NCBI RefSeq assembly: GCF_001050035.1
Contig: NZ_CVTA01000062.1
Coordinates: 62,001 to 126,000 of the forward strand
Direction: 5' to 3'
From: Mycolicibacterium komanii
Lineage (GTDB): Bacteria; Actinomycetota; Actinomycetes; Mycobacteriales; Mycobacteriaceae
DNA length: 64,000 bases
Shown: positions 20,980 to 30,174 of the stretch, piece after piece
Layout of the letters: every line of letters begins with the position of its first letter
Position numbering within the stretch: position 1 is the first letter of the stretch
Position numbers and translations under genes: made by a program
The notes under the pieces: model-generated
Seen by the model: the letters and a program-made list of their open reading frames with translations, nothing else
Told to the model about the DNA's origin: nothing
Databases searched by the model: none

Positions 20980-20993
20980 TAGAACACGTTATA
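20980..20993. promoter_or_regulatory. KstR box between kstD and hsaE
   Basis: TAGAACACGTTATA matches TNNAACNNGTTNNA. On the plus strand the final TA begins TAGAAT (20992-20997), a -10 candidate for hsaE. On the minus strand the box itself holds TATAAC, a -10 candidate for kstD, whose ATG begins one base beyond the box. Confidence 0.85.
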
Positions 20994-21051
20994 GAATTGC
21001 CCGGCCGACCCACAACCGCGCCGGTCAACAGAACAAGGGGACTTCATAAGG

Positions 21052-21837
21052 ATGCTCAGTGATCAGGTGCGGCAGAAGCTCGCCGCCGATCTCGCCCAGG
21101 CCGAGCGCAGCAAGGTTCCCATCTCGCCGCTGACCGATGGCCATCCCGACATCGACGTGGTCGATGCCTACGAAATCCAGCTGATCAACATTCGGCAGCG
21201 CGTCGCCGAGGGCGCCAAGGTCATCGGCCACAAAGTCGGGCTCTCGTCGAAGGCCATGCAGCAGATGATGAACGTCGACGAACCCGATTACGGACACCTG
21301 CTCGACGACATGGCCGTCCACGAGGACACCCCCGTCAAGTCCGCCGACTACCTCTATCCCCGCGTCGAGGTGGAGGTTGGATTCATCTTGGCCGACGATC
21401 TACCCGGTGCCGGATGCACCGAGGACGACGTTCTGGCTGCGACGGCCGCGTTCGCGCCCGCGATCGAGTTGATCGACACGCGCATCACGGACTGGAAGAT
21501 CAAACTCTGCGACACCATCGCCGACAACGCATCCTCGGCGGGTTGGGTGCTCGGCGAGAACCGGGTGTCGCCGAAGGACATCGACATCACCGCGATCGAC
21601 GCCGTGCTGACCCGCAACGGCGAGGTGGTGGCGAAGGGCCGCAGCGACGCGGTGCTGGGCAACCCGGTGACCGCGGTGGCGTGGCTGGCACGCAAGGTCG
21701 ACAGTTTCGGTGTCCGACTCAAAGCGGGTGACATCGTGTTGCCCGGCTCGTGCACCAAGGCGTTCGACGCCACTCCCGGCGCCGATTACGTCGCAGACTT
21801 CGCCGGGCTGGGCTCGGTACACCTGAGTTTCGAATAG
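21052..21837 (+). CDS. hsaE: HsaE, 2-hydroxypentadienoate hydratase
   Basis: A 261-residue hydratase of the MhpD/DmpE family. It adds water to 2-hydroxy-hexa-2,4-dienoate from ring A, giving 4-hydroxy-2-oxohexanoate. Visible blocks are [25 protein letters not shown] (in parts, about 63-87), [11 protein letters not shown] (metal-binding Glu pair region, about 106-116) and [12 protein letters not shown]. It is the first gene of hsaE-hsaG-hsaF; an AAGG ribosome site precedes the ATG. The KstR box at 20980-20993 is 58 bp upstream. Confidence 0.92.
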   Translation: MLSDQVRQKLAADLAQAERSKVPISPLTDGHPDIDVVDAYEIQLINIRQRVAEGAKVIGHKVGLSSKAMQQMMNVDEPDYGHLLDDMAVHEDTPVKSADYLYPRVEVEVGFILADDLPGAGCTEDDVLAATAAFAPAIELIDTRITDWKIKLCDTIADNASSAGWVLGENRVSPKDIDITAIDAVLTRNGEVVAKGRSDAVLGNPVTAVAWLARKVDSFGVRLKAGDIVLPGSCTKAFDATPGADYVADFAGLGSVHLSFE

Positions 21838-21844
21838 GAGCGTT

Positions 21845-22771
21845 ATGCCTAAAGCAAGCGTCGCGATCGTCGGATCGGGCAACATCAGCACCGATCTGTT
21901 GTACAAACTGCTGCGCTCGGAGTGGTTGGAGCCGCGGTGGATGATCGGCATCGACCCCGAGAGCGAGGGCCTGGCCCGCGCCCGCAAGCTCGGGCTGGAA
22001 ACCTCGCACGAAGGTGTCGACTGGCTGCTGGCGCAGAGCGAGAAGCCCGACATGGTCTTCGAGGCCACCAGCGCCTACGTGCACCGTGACGCGGCGCCGA
22101 AGTACGCCGAGGCCGGGATCCGCGCGATCGACCTGACGCCCGCGGCGATCGGGCCCGGCGTGATCCCGCCGGCCAATCTGCGCGAGCACCTCGACGCGCC
22201 CAACGTCAACATGGTCACCTGCGGCGGGCAGGCCACCATCCCGATCGTGTACGCGGTCAGCCGTGCGGTGGAGGTGCCCTACGCCGAGATCGTGGCGTCG
22301 GTGTCGTCGGCCTCGGCAGGTCCGGGGACCCGCGCCAACATCGACGAGTTCACCAAGACCACCAGCAAGGGTGTCGAGGTGATCGGCGGCGCCCAGCGGG
22401 GTAAGGCGATCATCATCCTCAACCCCGCCGAGCCGCCGATGATCATGCGCGACACCATCTTCTGCGCGATCCCCGAGGACGCGGACCACGACGCGATCAC
22501 CCAGTCCATCCGCGACGTCGTCGCCGAGGTGCAGACCTACGTGCCCGGTTACCGGCTGCTCAACGACCCGCAGTTCGACGAACCGTCGGTGGTCAACGGC
22601 GGCAACCACGTCGTCACCACGTTCATCGAAGTGGAGGGTGCGGGCGACTACCTGCCGCCCTACGCTGGAAATCTGGACATCATGACCGCGGCGGCGGCCA
22701 AGGTGGGCGAGGAGATTGCCAAGGAAAAGGCCGGGGCATCCCTCGCCTCATCAAAGGGAGGCCAAGCATGA
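21845..22771 (+). CDS. hsaG: HsaG, acylating propionaldehyde/acetaldehyde dehydrogenase
   Basis: A 308-residue CoA-acylating aldehyde dehydrogenase of the DmpF/BphJ type. It converts the aldehyde released by HsaF (propanal in cholesterol breakdown) to propionyl-CoA using NAD. The Rossmann motif is IVGSGNIS (8-15) and the catalytic Cys126 is in [12 protein letters not shown]. It forms a channelling complex with HsaF. The ATG overlaps nothing upstream (7-bp gap) and its stop overlaps the hsaF ATG. Confidence 0.93.
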   Translation: MPKASVAIVGSGNISTDLLYKLLRSEWLEPRWMIGIDPESEGLARARKLGLETSHEGVDWLLAQSEKPDMVFEATSAYVHRDAAPKYAEAGIRAIDLTPAAIGPGVIPPANLREHLDAPNVNMVTCGGQATIPIVYAVSRAVEVPYAEIVASVSSASAGPGTRANIDEFTKTTSKGVEVIGGAQRGKAIIILNPAEPPMIMRDTIFCAIPEDADHDAITQSIRDVVAEVQTYVPGYRLLNDPQFDEPSVVNGGNHVVTTFIEVEGAGDYLPPYAGNLDIMTAAAAKVGEEIAKEKAGASLASSKGGQA

Positions 22772-23859
22772 GCGTCAGCGAGAAGCGCAGCGGATCGCGC
22801 ATCAGCGCAGCCGACGAGATCTACTTCAACCCCATCTGGGACGTCCGGATGACGGACACCTCGCTGCGTGACGGCAGCCACCACAAACGTCACCAGTTCA
22901 CCAAGGAGGAAGTCCACGCGATCGTCGCGGCCCTCGACGCCGCCGGCGTTCCGGTCATCGAGGTGACCCACGGCGACGGTCTCGGCGGGTCGAGCTTCAA
23001 CTACGGCTTCTCCAAGACTCCGGAGCAGGAACTGATCAAGCTGGCCGCCGAGACGGCCAAGGAGTCGAAGATCGCGTTCCTGATGCTGCCCGGCGTTGGT
23101 ACCAAGGAGGACATCAAGGAGGCGCAGAACAACGGCGGGTCGATCTGCCGCATCGCGACGCACTGCACCGAGGCCGACGTGTCGATCCAGCACTTCGGGC
23201 TGGCCCGCGAACTGGGGCTGGAAACCGTCGGCTTCCTGATGATGAGCCACACGATTCCGCCGGAGAAGCTCGCGAAGCAGGCGCGGATCATGGCCGACGC
23301 AGGCTGTCAGTGCGTCTATGTCGTCGACTCCGCGGGCGCGCTGGTGCTCGAGGGCGTCCGCGACCGCGTGCAGGCCTTGGTCGCCGAGTTGGGTGACGAC
23401 GCGCAGGTCGGCTTTCACGGACACGAGAACCTCGGGCTCGGCGTCGCCAACTCGATCGAGGCCGTGCGTGCGGGCGCCAAGCAGATCGACGGCTCATGCC
23501 GCCGGTTCGGCGCGGGCGCAGGCAACGCACCGGTCGAGGCGCTCATCGGCGTGTTCGACAAGATCGGCGTCAAGACCGGCATCGACTTCTTCGACATCGC
23601 CGACGCGGCCGAAGAGGTTGTCGCACCCGCGATGCCCGCCGAGTGCCTGCTGGACCGCAACGCGTTGATCATGGGCTACTCGGGCGTGTACTCGAGCTTC
23701 CTCAAGCACGCCATCCGCCAGTCCGAGCGCTACGGCGTGCCCGCGCACAAACTCCTGCACCGCGCGGGTCAGCGCAAGCTCATCGGCGGCCAGGAGGATC
23801 AGCTCATCGACATCGCGCTGGAGATCAAGCGCGAACAGGACGCGGCCGCCGCCAAGTAG
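22768..23859 (+). CDS. hsaF: HsaF, 4-hydroxy-2-oxovalerate/hexanoate aldolase
   Basis: A 363-residue DmpG-type aldolase that splits 4-hydroxy-2-oxohexanoate into pyruvate and propanal, handing the aldehyde to HsaG. The catalytic Arg34-Asp35 and His38 lie in [10 protein letters not shown]; the metal-binding His217 and His219 are in GFHGHENLG. The C-terminal communication domain needed for HsaG binding is complete (to [10 protein letters not shown]). About 17 residues longer at the N-terminus than the M. tuberculosis protein. Confidence 0.93.
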   Translation: MSVSEKRSGSRISAADEIYFNPIWDVRMTDTSLRDGSHHKRHQFTKEEVHAIVAALDAAGVPVIEVTHGDGLGGSSFNYGFSKTPEQELIKLAAETAKESKIAFLMLPGVGTKEDIKEAQNNGGSICRIATHCTEADVSIQHFGLARELGLETVGFLMMSHTIPPEKLAKQARIMADAGCQCVYVVDSAGALVLEGVRDRVQALVAELGDDAQVGFHGHENLGLGVANSIEAVRAGAKQIDGSCRRFGAGAGNAPVEALIGVFDKIGVKTGIDFFDIADAAEEVVAPAMPAECLLDRNALIMGYSGVYSSFLKHAIRQSERYGVPAHKLLHRAGQRKLIGGQEDQLIDIALEIKREQDAAAAK

Positions 23860-23864
23860 ACCCG

Positions 23865-23922
23865 CGAACGTGGGTTACCGTCACGCCGAACACCGCTCTT
23901 GCGTGCGGGTAACCCACGTTCG
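23865..23922. repeat. Perfect 15-bp inverted repeat, hairpin after hsaF
   Basis: CGAACGTGGGTTACC (23865-23879) and GGTAACCCACGTTCG (23908-23922) are exact reverse complements around a 28-base loop. It begins right after the hsaF stop and ends 11 bp before the recQ-like ATG, so it can act as a terminator. Its outer arms CGAACGTG/CACGTTCG recur at 43929-43988 and 44848-44907, so it belongs to a repeated family. Confidence 0.8.
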
Positions 23923-23933
23923 GCGATGACTGG

Positions 23934-26015
23934 ATGACGACGCGAGACGACGCCCAGGCGATCCTCGAACAGTTGGCCGGGCCGCAGGCCGTACTGCGCG
24001 ACGATCAGTGGGCCGCTATCGAGGCGTTGGTGGTGCACCGTAGGCGTGCACTGGTCGTGCAGCGCACCGGATGGGGTAAGTCGGCCGTCTACTTCATCGC
24101 CGCCAAACTGCTGCGCGCCGACGGGCACGGCCCGACGGTGATCGTCTCACCGCTGTTGGCGCTCATGCGAAACCAGGTGGCCGCCGCGGACCGGGCCGGT
24201 GTACACGCCGCGACCATCAACTCCAGCAATGTCGCCGAGTGGGACGACATCCACGCGCGGGTGCGCAGCGGCGAACTCGACGTGCTGCTTGTGAGCCCGG
24301 AACGCTTGAATAATCCCGACTTCCGCGACGCGGTGCTCCCCGCGCTGGCGCACGACGCCGGACTGGTGGTGGTGGACGAGGCGCACTGCGTATCCGATTG
24401 GGGGCACGACTTTCGGCCCGATTACCGCAGAATCCGCACGCTGATCGCCGAACTGGGCGCCGACATCCCGGTGCTCGCGACGACCGCAACCGCCAACGAC
24501 CGTGTGGTCGACGACGTCGCGGCGCAGTTGGGCGTTGGCGGCGGCGACACGCTGGTGCTGCGGGGCGGGCTGGACCGCGAATCGCTCAGGCTGTCGGTGG
24601 TCAAGGCTGGCAACCCCGCCCAACGCGCGGCTTGGCTTGCGGCACATCTGAATTCGCTGCCGGGTTCGGGGATCGTGTACACGCTGACCGTCGCGCAGGC
24701 CCACGACATCGCCACGCTGCTGCGTGAGCAGGGGCATCCGGTCGCGGCTTACACGGGTTCGACCGAAGCCGCCGAACGAGAACAACTCGAGGCCGACTTG
24801 TTGGCCAACCGGGTGAAGGCCCTGATCGCCACGTCGGCACTGGGCATGGGGTTCGACAAACCCGACCTCGGATTCGTCGTGCACCTCGGCGCACCCTCAT
24901 CGCCGATTGCCTACTACCAGCAAGTCGGCCGCGCCGGCCGGTCGACGGCCAGCGCCGAGGTGATCCTGCTGCCGGGCCGTGAGGACCAAGACGTCTGGCG
25001 GTACTTCTCCTCGGTCGCGTTTCCGTCGGAAGCGATGGTGCGCAACGTGATTCGAGCGCTGGATTCGGATCGCCCGCAATCGACGGCCGCACTGGAGCCG
25101 CTCGTCGACCTCAACCGCACGCGGCTCGAGATGGTGCTCAAGGTGCTCGACGTCGACGGTGCGGTGCGCCGGGTGAAGGGCGGCTGGGTCGGGACGGGTC
25201 AGCAGTGGGTGTACGACGAGGCGCGCTATCGCAAGCTCGACGAGGCGCGCAAGCGTGAGCAGCAGGCGATGATCGACTATCAGGAGACCGACCGCTGTCG
25301 CATGGCGTTCCTGCGCACCCAGCTGGACGACCCCGAGCTGATTGAGGGTGAGCATTGCGGCCGCTGCGACAACTGCACGGGGGCGCGCTACGAGCCCGTC
25401 GTCGATGCCGCTGCCGTGGAGGACACCCGAACCCGGCTCATGCGGCCCGGCGTCGAACTCACGCCGCGCAAGCAGTGGCCGTCCGGGCTGGGCGCCCTCG
25501 GGTTGGATCTCAGAGGCAAGATCGCCGACGGTCCGGAACCCGGCCGGACCATCGGCCGGCTGACCGATCTCGGTTGGGGTGCCCGGCTGCGACGGCTGCT
25601 GGACGAGCCGGATGCGGAGGTGCCCGACGATGTTGTGCAGGCGGCCGTGCAGGTGCTCGCGGCGTGGGATTGGGAGAGCCGCCCGACCGCCGTGATGGCG
25701 CTGGACTCGGATCGGCATCCACTGTTGATCACCTCGTTGACCCGCGAGCTCGCCCGGCTCGGGCGGCTTTCCGATCTCGGTGTTTTGCGGTATGCGCCCG
25801 GGCGGAAACCGGTCACCGCGGCGAACTCGGCGTATCGCGTCGCCGCGCTGCAGGGCGCGTGGGAGGCCCCTGACCCGGCCGGTCTCACGGATGGTCCGGT
25901 GTTGCTGGTCGACGACGTGACCGATACCGGGTGGACACTGACCATCGCGTCCCGGCTGCTCAGAGCGGTGGGCGCACCGGCGGTGCTGCCGTTTGCCCTG
26001 GCCAGCACAAGCTAA
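23934..26015 (+). CDS. RecQ-family DNA helicase with C-terminal phosphoribosyltransferase-like motif
   Basis: A 693-residue ATP-dependent 3'-5' DNA helicase by motif. Walker A is TGWGKS (45-50), the DEAH box is at 148-151 (VVVDEAHCVSDWGHDFRPDYR by parts), followed by LATTATAN, and motif VI QVGRAGRS near 330. A zinc-binding Cys cluster (CRMAF... EHCGRCDNC, about 454-480) follows, as in RecQ. There is no clear HRDC domain. Instead the last 60 residues contain VLLVDDVTDTGWT (656-668), the PRPP-binding signature of type I phosphoribosyltransferases. The ATG at 23934 is used; an ATG at 23926 is followed by a stop. No sterol link is evident. Confidence 0.85.
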   Translation: MTTRDDAQAILEQLAGPQAVLRDDQWAAIEALVVHRRRALVVQRTGWGKSAVYFIAAKLLRADGHGPTVIVSPLLALMRNQVAAADRAGVHAATINSSNVAEWDDIHARVRSGELDVLLVSPERLNNPDFRDAVLPALAHDAGLVVVDEAHCVSDWGHDFRPDYRRIRTLIAELGADIPVLATTATANDRVVDDVAAQLGVGGGDTLVLRGGLDRESLRLSVVKAGNPAQRAAWLAAHLNSLPGSGIVYTLTVAQAHDIATLLREQGHPVAAYTGSTEAAEREQLEADLLANRVKALIATSALGMGFDKPDLGFVVHLGAPSSPIAYYQQVGRAGRSTASAEVILLPGREDQDVWRYFSSVAFPSEAMVRNVIRALDSDRPQSTAALEPLVDLNRTRLEMVLKVLDVDGAVRRVKGGWVGTGQQWVYDEARYRKLDEARKREQQAMIDYQETDRCRMAFLRTQLDDPELIEGEHCGRCDNCTGARYEPVVDAAAVEDTRTRLMRPGVELTPRKQWPSGLGALGLDLRGKIADGPEPGRTIGRLTDLGWGARLRRLLDEPDAEVPDDVVQAAVQVLAAWDWESRPTAVMALDSDRHPLLITSLTRELARLGRLSDLGVLRYAPGRKPVTAANSAYRVAALQGAWEAPDPAGLTDGPVLLVDDVTDTGWTLTIASRLLRAVGAPAVLPFALASTS

Positions 26016-26134
26016 TCGCCCACCGCTGCCCTGTCCGGCGAACACCCGTCTGTCCTGGGGTTGTTTAGCTCGCCCCCGACGCCGGTTACGCATCAGGGAG
26101 CGGCCAACGGGTCGCAGACCGAAGGAGTGATTCG

Positions 26135-26545
26135 ATGAAGATGTCCGCAACGACCGTTCGACGCGGCCTGTACGGCATGTTTGCAGGCGGTTTGCTCGCA
26201 TTCGGGTCCGCCGCGATCGTCACACCGGTCGTGAACGCCCAGCCTGGTCCCGCGCCGACGCAGGACACCACCTGCAGCGTGAGCGCGATCGCCAACACCT
26301 CGAGCACGGTGTCGGCCTCGACCAGCACTTACCTCACCTCGAACCCCGAGGCCAATGAGGCGCTGACCGAGATCGCCGCGAAGCCGCAGGACCAGGCCAA
26401 GCAGGACTTCCGCGCTTATTTCGAGGAGAACCCGCGGGTGGAGTCCGAGCTGAAGGCGATCAACCAGCCGGTCGCCGAGATTTCGAGCCAGTGCGGTGTC
26501 GAGGTGACACCGACGCCGATCTCGGCCGCGTTGACTGACGCGTAA
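26135..26545 (+). CDS. Secreted hemophore-like protein
   Basis: A 136-residue exported protein. The signal peptide runs to about residue 35 (TPVVNAQ). The mature part is short and helical with the pattern of the mycobacterial hemophore family (Rv0203-like): a Cys near the start (Cys47, DTTCSVSAIANTSS) and one near the end (Cys120, SSQCGVEV) that probably pair, and YLTSNPEANEAL then FRAYFEENPRVESELKAI between them. Such proteins bind heme outside the cell. Two hairpins follow. The assignment is by pattern; heme binding is not proved by any single residue seen. Confidence 0.75.
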   Translation: MKMSATTVRRGLYGMFAGGLLAFGSAAIVTPVVNAQPGPAPTQDTTCSVSAIANTSSTVSASTSTYLTSNPEANEALTEIAAKPQDQAKQDFRAYFEENPRVESELKAINQPVAEISSQCGVEVTPTPISAALTDA

Positions 26546-26559
26546 TGAGGTTCGTCACG

Positions 26560-26591
26560 CTCACCGCGTTGGCTTCGGCCAGCGCGGTGAG
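26560..26591 (+). terminator. Terminator hairpin with UUCG loop
   Basis: A 14-bp stem (26560-26573 with 26578-26591, one G-U pair) closed by a TTCG tetraloop, 15 bp after the hemophore-like gene stop. Confidence 0.75.
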
Positions 26592-26626
26592 TGCTTTCTG
26601 AGCGACGTCGCGCTTGAAAACCAAAG

Positions 26627-26657
26627 ACAGCCGCCCTGCGTTGCGCAGGGCGGCTGT
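26627..26657. terminator. Strong 14-bp perfect hairpin between convergent genes
   Basis: ACAGCCGCCCTGCG pairs exactly with CGCAGGGCGGCTGT around a 3-base loop. It lies 17 bp before the stop of the minus-strand secreted protein and is followed by TGTGTT, so it probably terminates both convergent genes. Confidence 0.8.
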
Positions 26658-26674
26658 TGTGTTGAGCTAGCGGG

Positions 26675-27094
26675 TCAGCGATAGGCGATGAACACGCCGT
26701 TGTCGAGGACAACCCCGAACGCATTCGCCTCGGCGTTCCACTCGACCTTCAACGGAGCGAGGTTGGGGAAATCCGGTCGCAGATCGATCGGCGGCAACCA
26801 GACGTCTGGAATGCCAAGGCGGACCCGATCATCCCAGTGACCCGGAGGGACATTCTCGAGCGGATTCGGAACACCCGCGAGGGTCGGCTGCTTCTTCACC
26901 TGTCCCGGCGGACCGAACGGGTTATGCCCGGGCGGGCCCACGGGCGCCCAATGCGAGATACCCGGCCCCGGCGGATGCGGCCCCGGAATCTTCGGGCCGG
27001 GATCCGCCTGCGCTATGCCGCTACCCAGGGCGAATGCCGACAAACCGAGCGCACCCGCCATTGCCGTTGTGGCTGCAAACTTCTTGATCTCCAC
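26675..27094 (-). CDS. Secreted proline/glycine-rich hypothetical protein
   Basis: A 139-residue protein with a signal peptide (about 1-31, ending GIAQA). A Pro/Gly-rich linker (about 32-75, PGPHPPGPG, GPPGHNPFGPPGQ) is followed by a compact C-terminal part with WLPPIDLRPDFPNL and VEWNAEANAFGVVLDNG. The family is not recognised. The ATG at 27094 has a good AAGGAG ribosome site. Convergent with the hemophore-like gene. Confidence 0.7.
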   Translation of the reverse strand: MEIKKFAATTAMAGALGLSAFALGSGIAQADPGPKIPGPHPPGPGISHWAPVGPPGHNPFGPPGQVKKQPTLAGVPNPLENVPPGHWDDRVRLGIPDVWLPPIDLRPDFPNLAPLKVEWNAEANAFGVVLDNGVFIAYR

Positions 27095-27268
27095 GGTGAA
27101 CTCCTTGTTCGGTGATGGCGCCGACGGTCGCGGCGCTACATCGACTTGTTGTTCGTAACCGCTCCGACCGCGTGGCGATCGATGCGGTTTGAAGACCCCC
27201 AGACAAAAAATCAGGTACCCGCGGCAAACCGGGGCAAAACACCCGAATGCAAAATCATGTTTGCTGGT

Positions 27269-28180
27269 CTAACTGACGCCGTGGGGCTTCGTCCCGCCCA
27301 GCTGCTCGGTCACCGAGTCCGCGGTGGCCACCAGTGCTCGCGCTCTCTCGTGTATCTCATTGTCGGTCAATGCTTTCCCGATGTGCATCGAGGCCACCAT
27401 GATCTGTCTCTGGTAGTGGTCATACACCGGCGCCGAGATCACACTGATGTCGTGTCGTTTGCGGCCCGTGCCGTTCTCGCCACGCAGGTAAACGCGCTCG
27501 CCGATGTCGGACACCAGCTCGCCGAGCAGCGCACGCAACTCGTCGGGCAGCTGTGTCGACATGCCCGCCATCAACGCGTAGAGCCGCCGGCCACCGGGTG
27601 TGAGGCGTTCGACCAGATATCCGGCCGCGCGGCATTCGGCGATCACGCGGTTCAGCCGTTCGGTGTCGGTCCGCAAGGGCAGCGTCGGCTCCTTGGCCAG
27701 CCAGTTGCGCTCCGCCTCGTCGTCCCACAGCACGAACATCAGCCCGACGGGGGGTGCGAACGGGTAGCTCTGACCGATCTCGACGCCGGGCCGCACGCCG
27801 GGCGGAGACACGATGTCCAACAGCGTGATCCGGTCGTCGACCACGGCCGAGAGAGCCGCGGTGACGCCGAATCGGGATGACAGCCGCCGGAGTTCCTCGC
27901 GGGCGGCCGGGCTCACGCGCAGCGATTCCTGAGCCCGGTGGCCCAGCGTGATCAGCGACGGTCCCAACCGGTAGGTCTTGTCGGACGGGTCGCGCACCAG
28001 GTATCCCGCGTCGGACAGCGTCGTCACGATGCCGAGGCACGTCGGCTTGCTCAACCCGAGGCGGCGCGCTAGTTCCGATACCCCGAACCGGTGGCCCGGG
28101 TTTCCTGCCAGGAAATCGAGGACGCGCACGACGCGTTCGGTCGGCGGCGACGCGCGACCGGCCGATTCGGCAGAGCTCAC
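27269..28180 (-). CDS. IclR-family transcriptional regulator
   Basis: A 303-residue regulator. The N-terminal winged helix covers about 14-75 (RVVRVLDFLAG, VSELARRLGLSKPTCLGIVTTLSDAGYL, then DKTYRLGPSLITLG). The effector domain follows, ending EIHERARALVATADSVTEQLGG. IclR proteins usually bind a small aromatic or organic acid. The GTG start is 84 bp from the Rv3531c-like gene on the opposite strand, so it may control that operon together with KstR. Its ligand cannot be inferred. Confidence 0.88.
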   Translation of the reverse strand: MSSAESAGRASPPTERVVRVLDFLAGNPGHRFGVSELARRLGLSKPTCLGIVTTLSDAGYLVRDPSDKTYRLGPSLITLGHRAQESLRVSPAAREELRRLSSRFGVTAALSAVVDDRITLLDIVSPPGVRPGVEIGQSYPFAPPVGLMFVLWDDEAERNWLAKEPTLPLRTDTERLNRVIAECRAAGYLVERLTPGGRRLYALMAGMSTQLPDELRALLGELVSDIGERVYLRGENGTGRKRHDISVISAPVYDHYQRQIMVASMHIGKALTDNEIHERARALVATADSVTEQLGGTKPHGVS

Positions 28181-28229
28181 AGCCGAAGGTTACGTGACGT
28201 TCCATATTTGGACCAAGTCGGTACGTATA

Positions 28230-28258
28230 TTGACTACCGCTAGAACGCGTTCTAGTTT
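28230..28258 (+). promoter_or_regulatory. Promoter with embedded KstR box upstream of Rv3531c-like gene
   Basis: TTGACT (28230-28235), a 17-bp spacer and TAGTTT (28253-28258). The spacer contains the KstR box TAGAACGCGTTCTA (28241-28254), whose last two bases start the -10. Six bases later comes the GTG at 28265, so the transcript is predicted to be leaderless. Confidence 0.8.
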
Positions 28259-28264
28259 CACAGT

Positions 28265-29392
28265 GTGTACTCACAGCCGTTCATCGACGCGATTGCCGAA
28301 GCCGAGCACCTCGTGTCCACTGCGCCCTTCATCGAATCGGAGGCGGACCTCCTCGAGGGTCTGCAATATCTGGCCGGAGGCATCGCCGCCTGCTCTCACC
28401 TGGCGTTCGACTACGACCGCGACCATCCCTTCATGCAGTCCGGAACCGGACCGTTCACGAAGATGGGGCTCGACAATCCGGACGCCCTCTACTTCGGGAC
28501 CCGGGTGCAGCCCGGCCACGAATACGTCGTCACCGGTAAACGTGGCACCACCACCGACCTGGCGTTCCAACTGCTGGGCGGGGAGTACACCGACGACAAC
28601 GTGCCCCCGAGCCAGGCGGCGTTCGACGATCGCGAGCTCGAGATCGCCGAGGACGGGGCGTACGAGTGGCGGTTCACGCCGACCAGCCCGTCGCAGTTGG
28701 TGGTCCGCGAGGTGTACAACGACTGGTCGGCGCAGCGGGGCTACATCGGCATCGCGCGCACCGACACCGCGGGCACCGCTCCCGCACCGCTGACCAAGGA
28801 GCTCATCGAGAAGCGCTACGCGGTGGCGGGTAAGCAACTGGTCCAGCGCGTGAAGACCTGGTTGCAGTTTCCGCAGTGGTTCTACGACACGCTGCCGGTC
28901 AACACCATGGTCGCGCCGCGACTCACCCCCGGTGGCCTGGCCACCCAGTACTCGTCGGTCGGTCACTTCGACCTGGCGCCGGACCAGGCGATGATCATCA
29001 CGCTGCCCGTACCCGACGCTCCCTATCTCGGCTTCCAGCTCGGCAGCCTGTGGTACATCTCGCTTGACTACATCAACCACCAGACATCGTTGAACGGCAC
29101 TCAGGCACAGGCTGATCCGGATGACAAGATCCGTATCGTCGTCTCTGACGCCAACCCGGGCGTCACGAACTGGTGCGAGACGCTCGGTCATCGCAAGGGA
29201 TATCTACAGTTCCGGTGGCAACGCCTGTCGCGCGCTTTGACCGAGGCTGACGGCCCGACGGTCGAAGTCGTCGACGTGGACAAGGTCGCCGACGCGCTGC
29301 CGTACTACGACAGCAACAAGATCTCCGAAGACGACTGGCGCGCGAGGATCGCTTTGCGGCAGCTGCAGATTCAGAACAGGATGGTGGGCTGA
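28265..29392 (+). CDS. Conserved sterol-regulon protein (Rv3531c-like, DUF1214-type)
   Basis: A 375-residue soluble protein equal in length to M. tuberculosis Rv3531c. The C-terminal part (about 240-375) has the DUF1214-like features PYLGFQLGSLWYISLDYINHQTSLNG and NPGVTNWCETLGHRKGYLQFRWQRL (by parts). Its enzymatic role is unknown. The KstR box 10 bp upstream and the coupling to an SDR and a sulfotransferase gene place it in sterol catabolism. The GTG start is set by the promoter geometry. The stop overlaps the SDR ATG. Confidence 0.82.
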   Translation: MYSQPFIDAIAEAEHLVSTAPFIESEADLLEGLQYLAGGIAACSHLAFDYDRDHPFMQSGTGPFTKMGLDNPDALYFGTRVQPGHEYVVTGKRGTTTDLAFQLLGGEYTDDNVPPSQAAFDDRELEIAEDGAYEWRFTPTSPSQLVVREVYNDWSAQRGYIGIARTDTAGTAPAPLTKELIEKRYAVAGKQLVQRVKTWLQFPQWFYDTLPVNTMVAPRLTPGGLATQYSSVGHFDLAPDQAMIITLPVPDAPYLGFQLGSLWYISLDYINHQTSLNGTQAQADPDDKIRIVVSDANPGVTNWCETLGHRKGYLQFRWQRLSRALTEADGPTVEVVDVDKVADALPYYDSNKISEDDWRARIALRQLQIQNRMVG

Positions 29393-30174
29393 TGTCGGGT
29401 CTTCTCCAAGACAAGGTCGTCGTCATCAGCGGCGTCGGACCGGCCTTGGGCACGACCCTCGCGCGGCGGTGCGCGCAAGAGGGTGCGGATCTCGTGCTCG
29501 CGGCCCGCACCGTCGAACGGCTGGAGGATGTCGCCAAGCAGATCACCGATCTGGGTCGGCGTGCGCTGTCGGTCGGAACCGACATCACCGACGACGCGCA
29601 GGTGAACAATCTCGTCGACGAAACGATGAAGGCGTACGGCAAGGTCGACGTGCTGATCAACAACGCATTCCGGGTGCCGTCGATGAAGCCGTTGGCCAAC
29701 ACCACTTTCGAGCACATGCGCGACGCGATCGAGTTGACCGTGTTCGGTGCGCTTCGCCTGATCCAGGGCTTCACGCCGGCGCTGGCGGAAGCGAACGGCT
29801 CGGTCGTCAACGTGAACTCCATGGTGGTACGTCATTCACAAGCCAAATACGGCGCCTACAAGATGGCCAAGTCGGCGCTGCTGGCGATGTCGCAGTCGCT
29901 GGCGACCGAACTCGGCGAGCAGGGAATACGGGTCAACTCCGTTCTGCCGGGCTATATCTGGGGCGGAACGCTGGAAAGCTACTTCAACCATCAGGCCGGC
30001 AAGTACGGCACCACCGTCGACGAGATCTACAAGGCGACCGCCGCCGCGTCCGACCTCAAAAGGCTGCCCACCGAGGACGAGGTCGCGTCGGCGATCCTGT
30101 TCATGGCCAGCGACCTGTCCAGCGGAATCACTGGCCAGGCACTGGATGTCAACTGCGGGGAGTACAAGGCGTGA
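29392..30174 (+). CDS. Short-chain dehydrogenase (Rv3530c-like)
   Basis: A 260-residue SDR. The cofactor loop is SGVGPALGTTLARR (about 12-25), NNAF replaces the common NNAG at about 86-89, and the catalytic pair is in YGAYKMAKSALL (about 152-163). Substrate unknown; it is in the KstR-controlled Rv3531c-Rv3530c-Rv3529c unit. It shares its last four bases with the next gene (GTGA). Confidence 0.85.
   Translation: MSGLLQDKVVVISGVGPALGTTLARRCAQEGADLVLAARTVERLEDVAKQITDLGRRALSVGTDITDDAQVNNLVDETMKAYGKVDVLINNAFRVPSMKPLANTTFEHMRDAIELTVFGALRLIQGFTPALAEANGSVVNVNSMVVRHSQAKYGAYKMAKSALLAMSQSLATELGEQGIRVNSVLPGYIWGGTLESYFNHQAGKYGTTVDEIYKATAAASDLKRLPTEDEVASAILFMASDLSSGITGQALDVNCGEYKA

Noticed and set aside
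29469..30170. Extension of the sulfotransferase frame over the SDR gene
   Set aside because: Arg-rich translation, same-strand shadow of the SDR gene; the GTG at 30171 has the family N-terminus.
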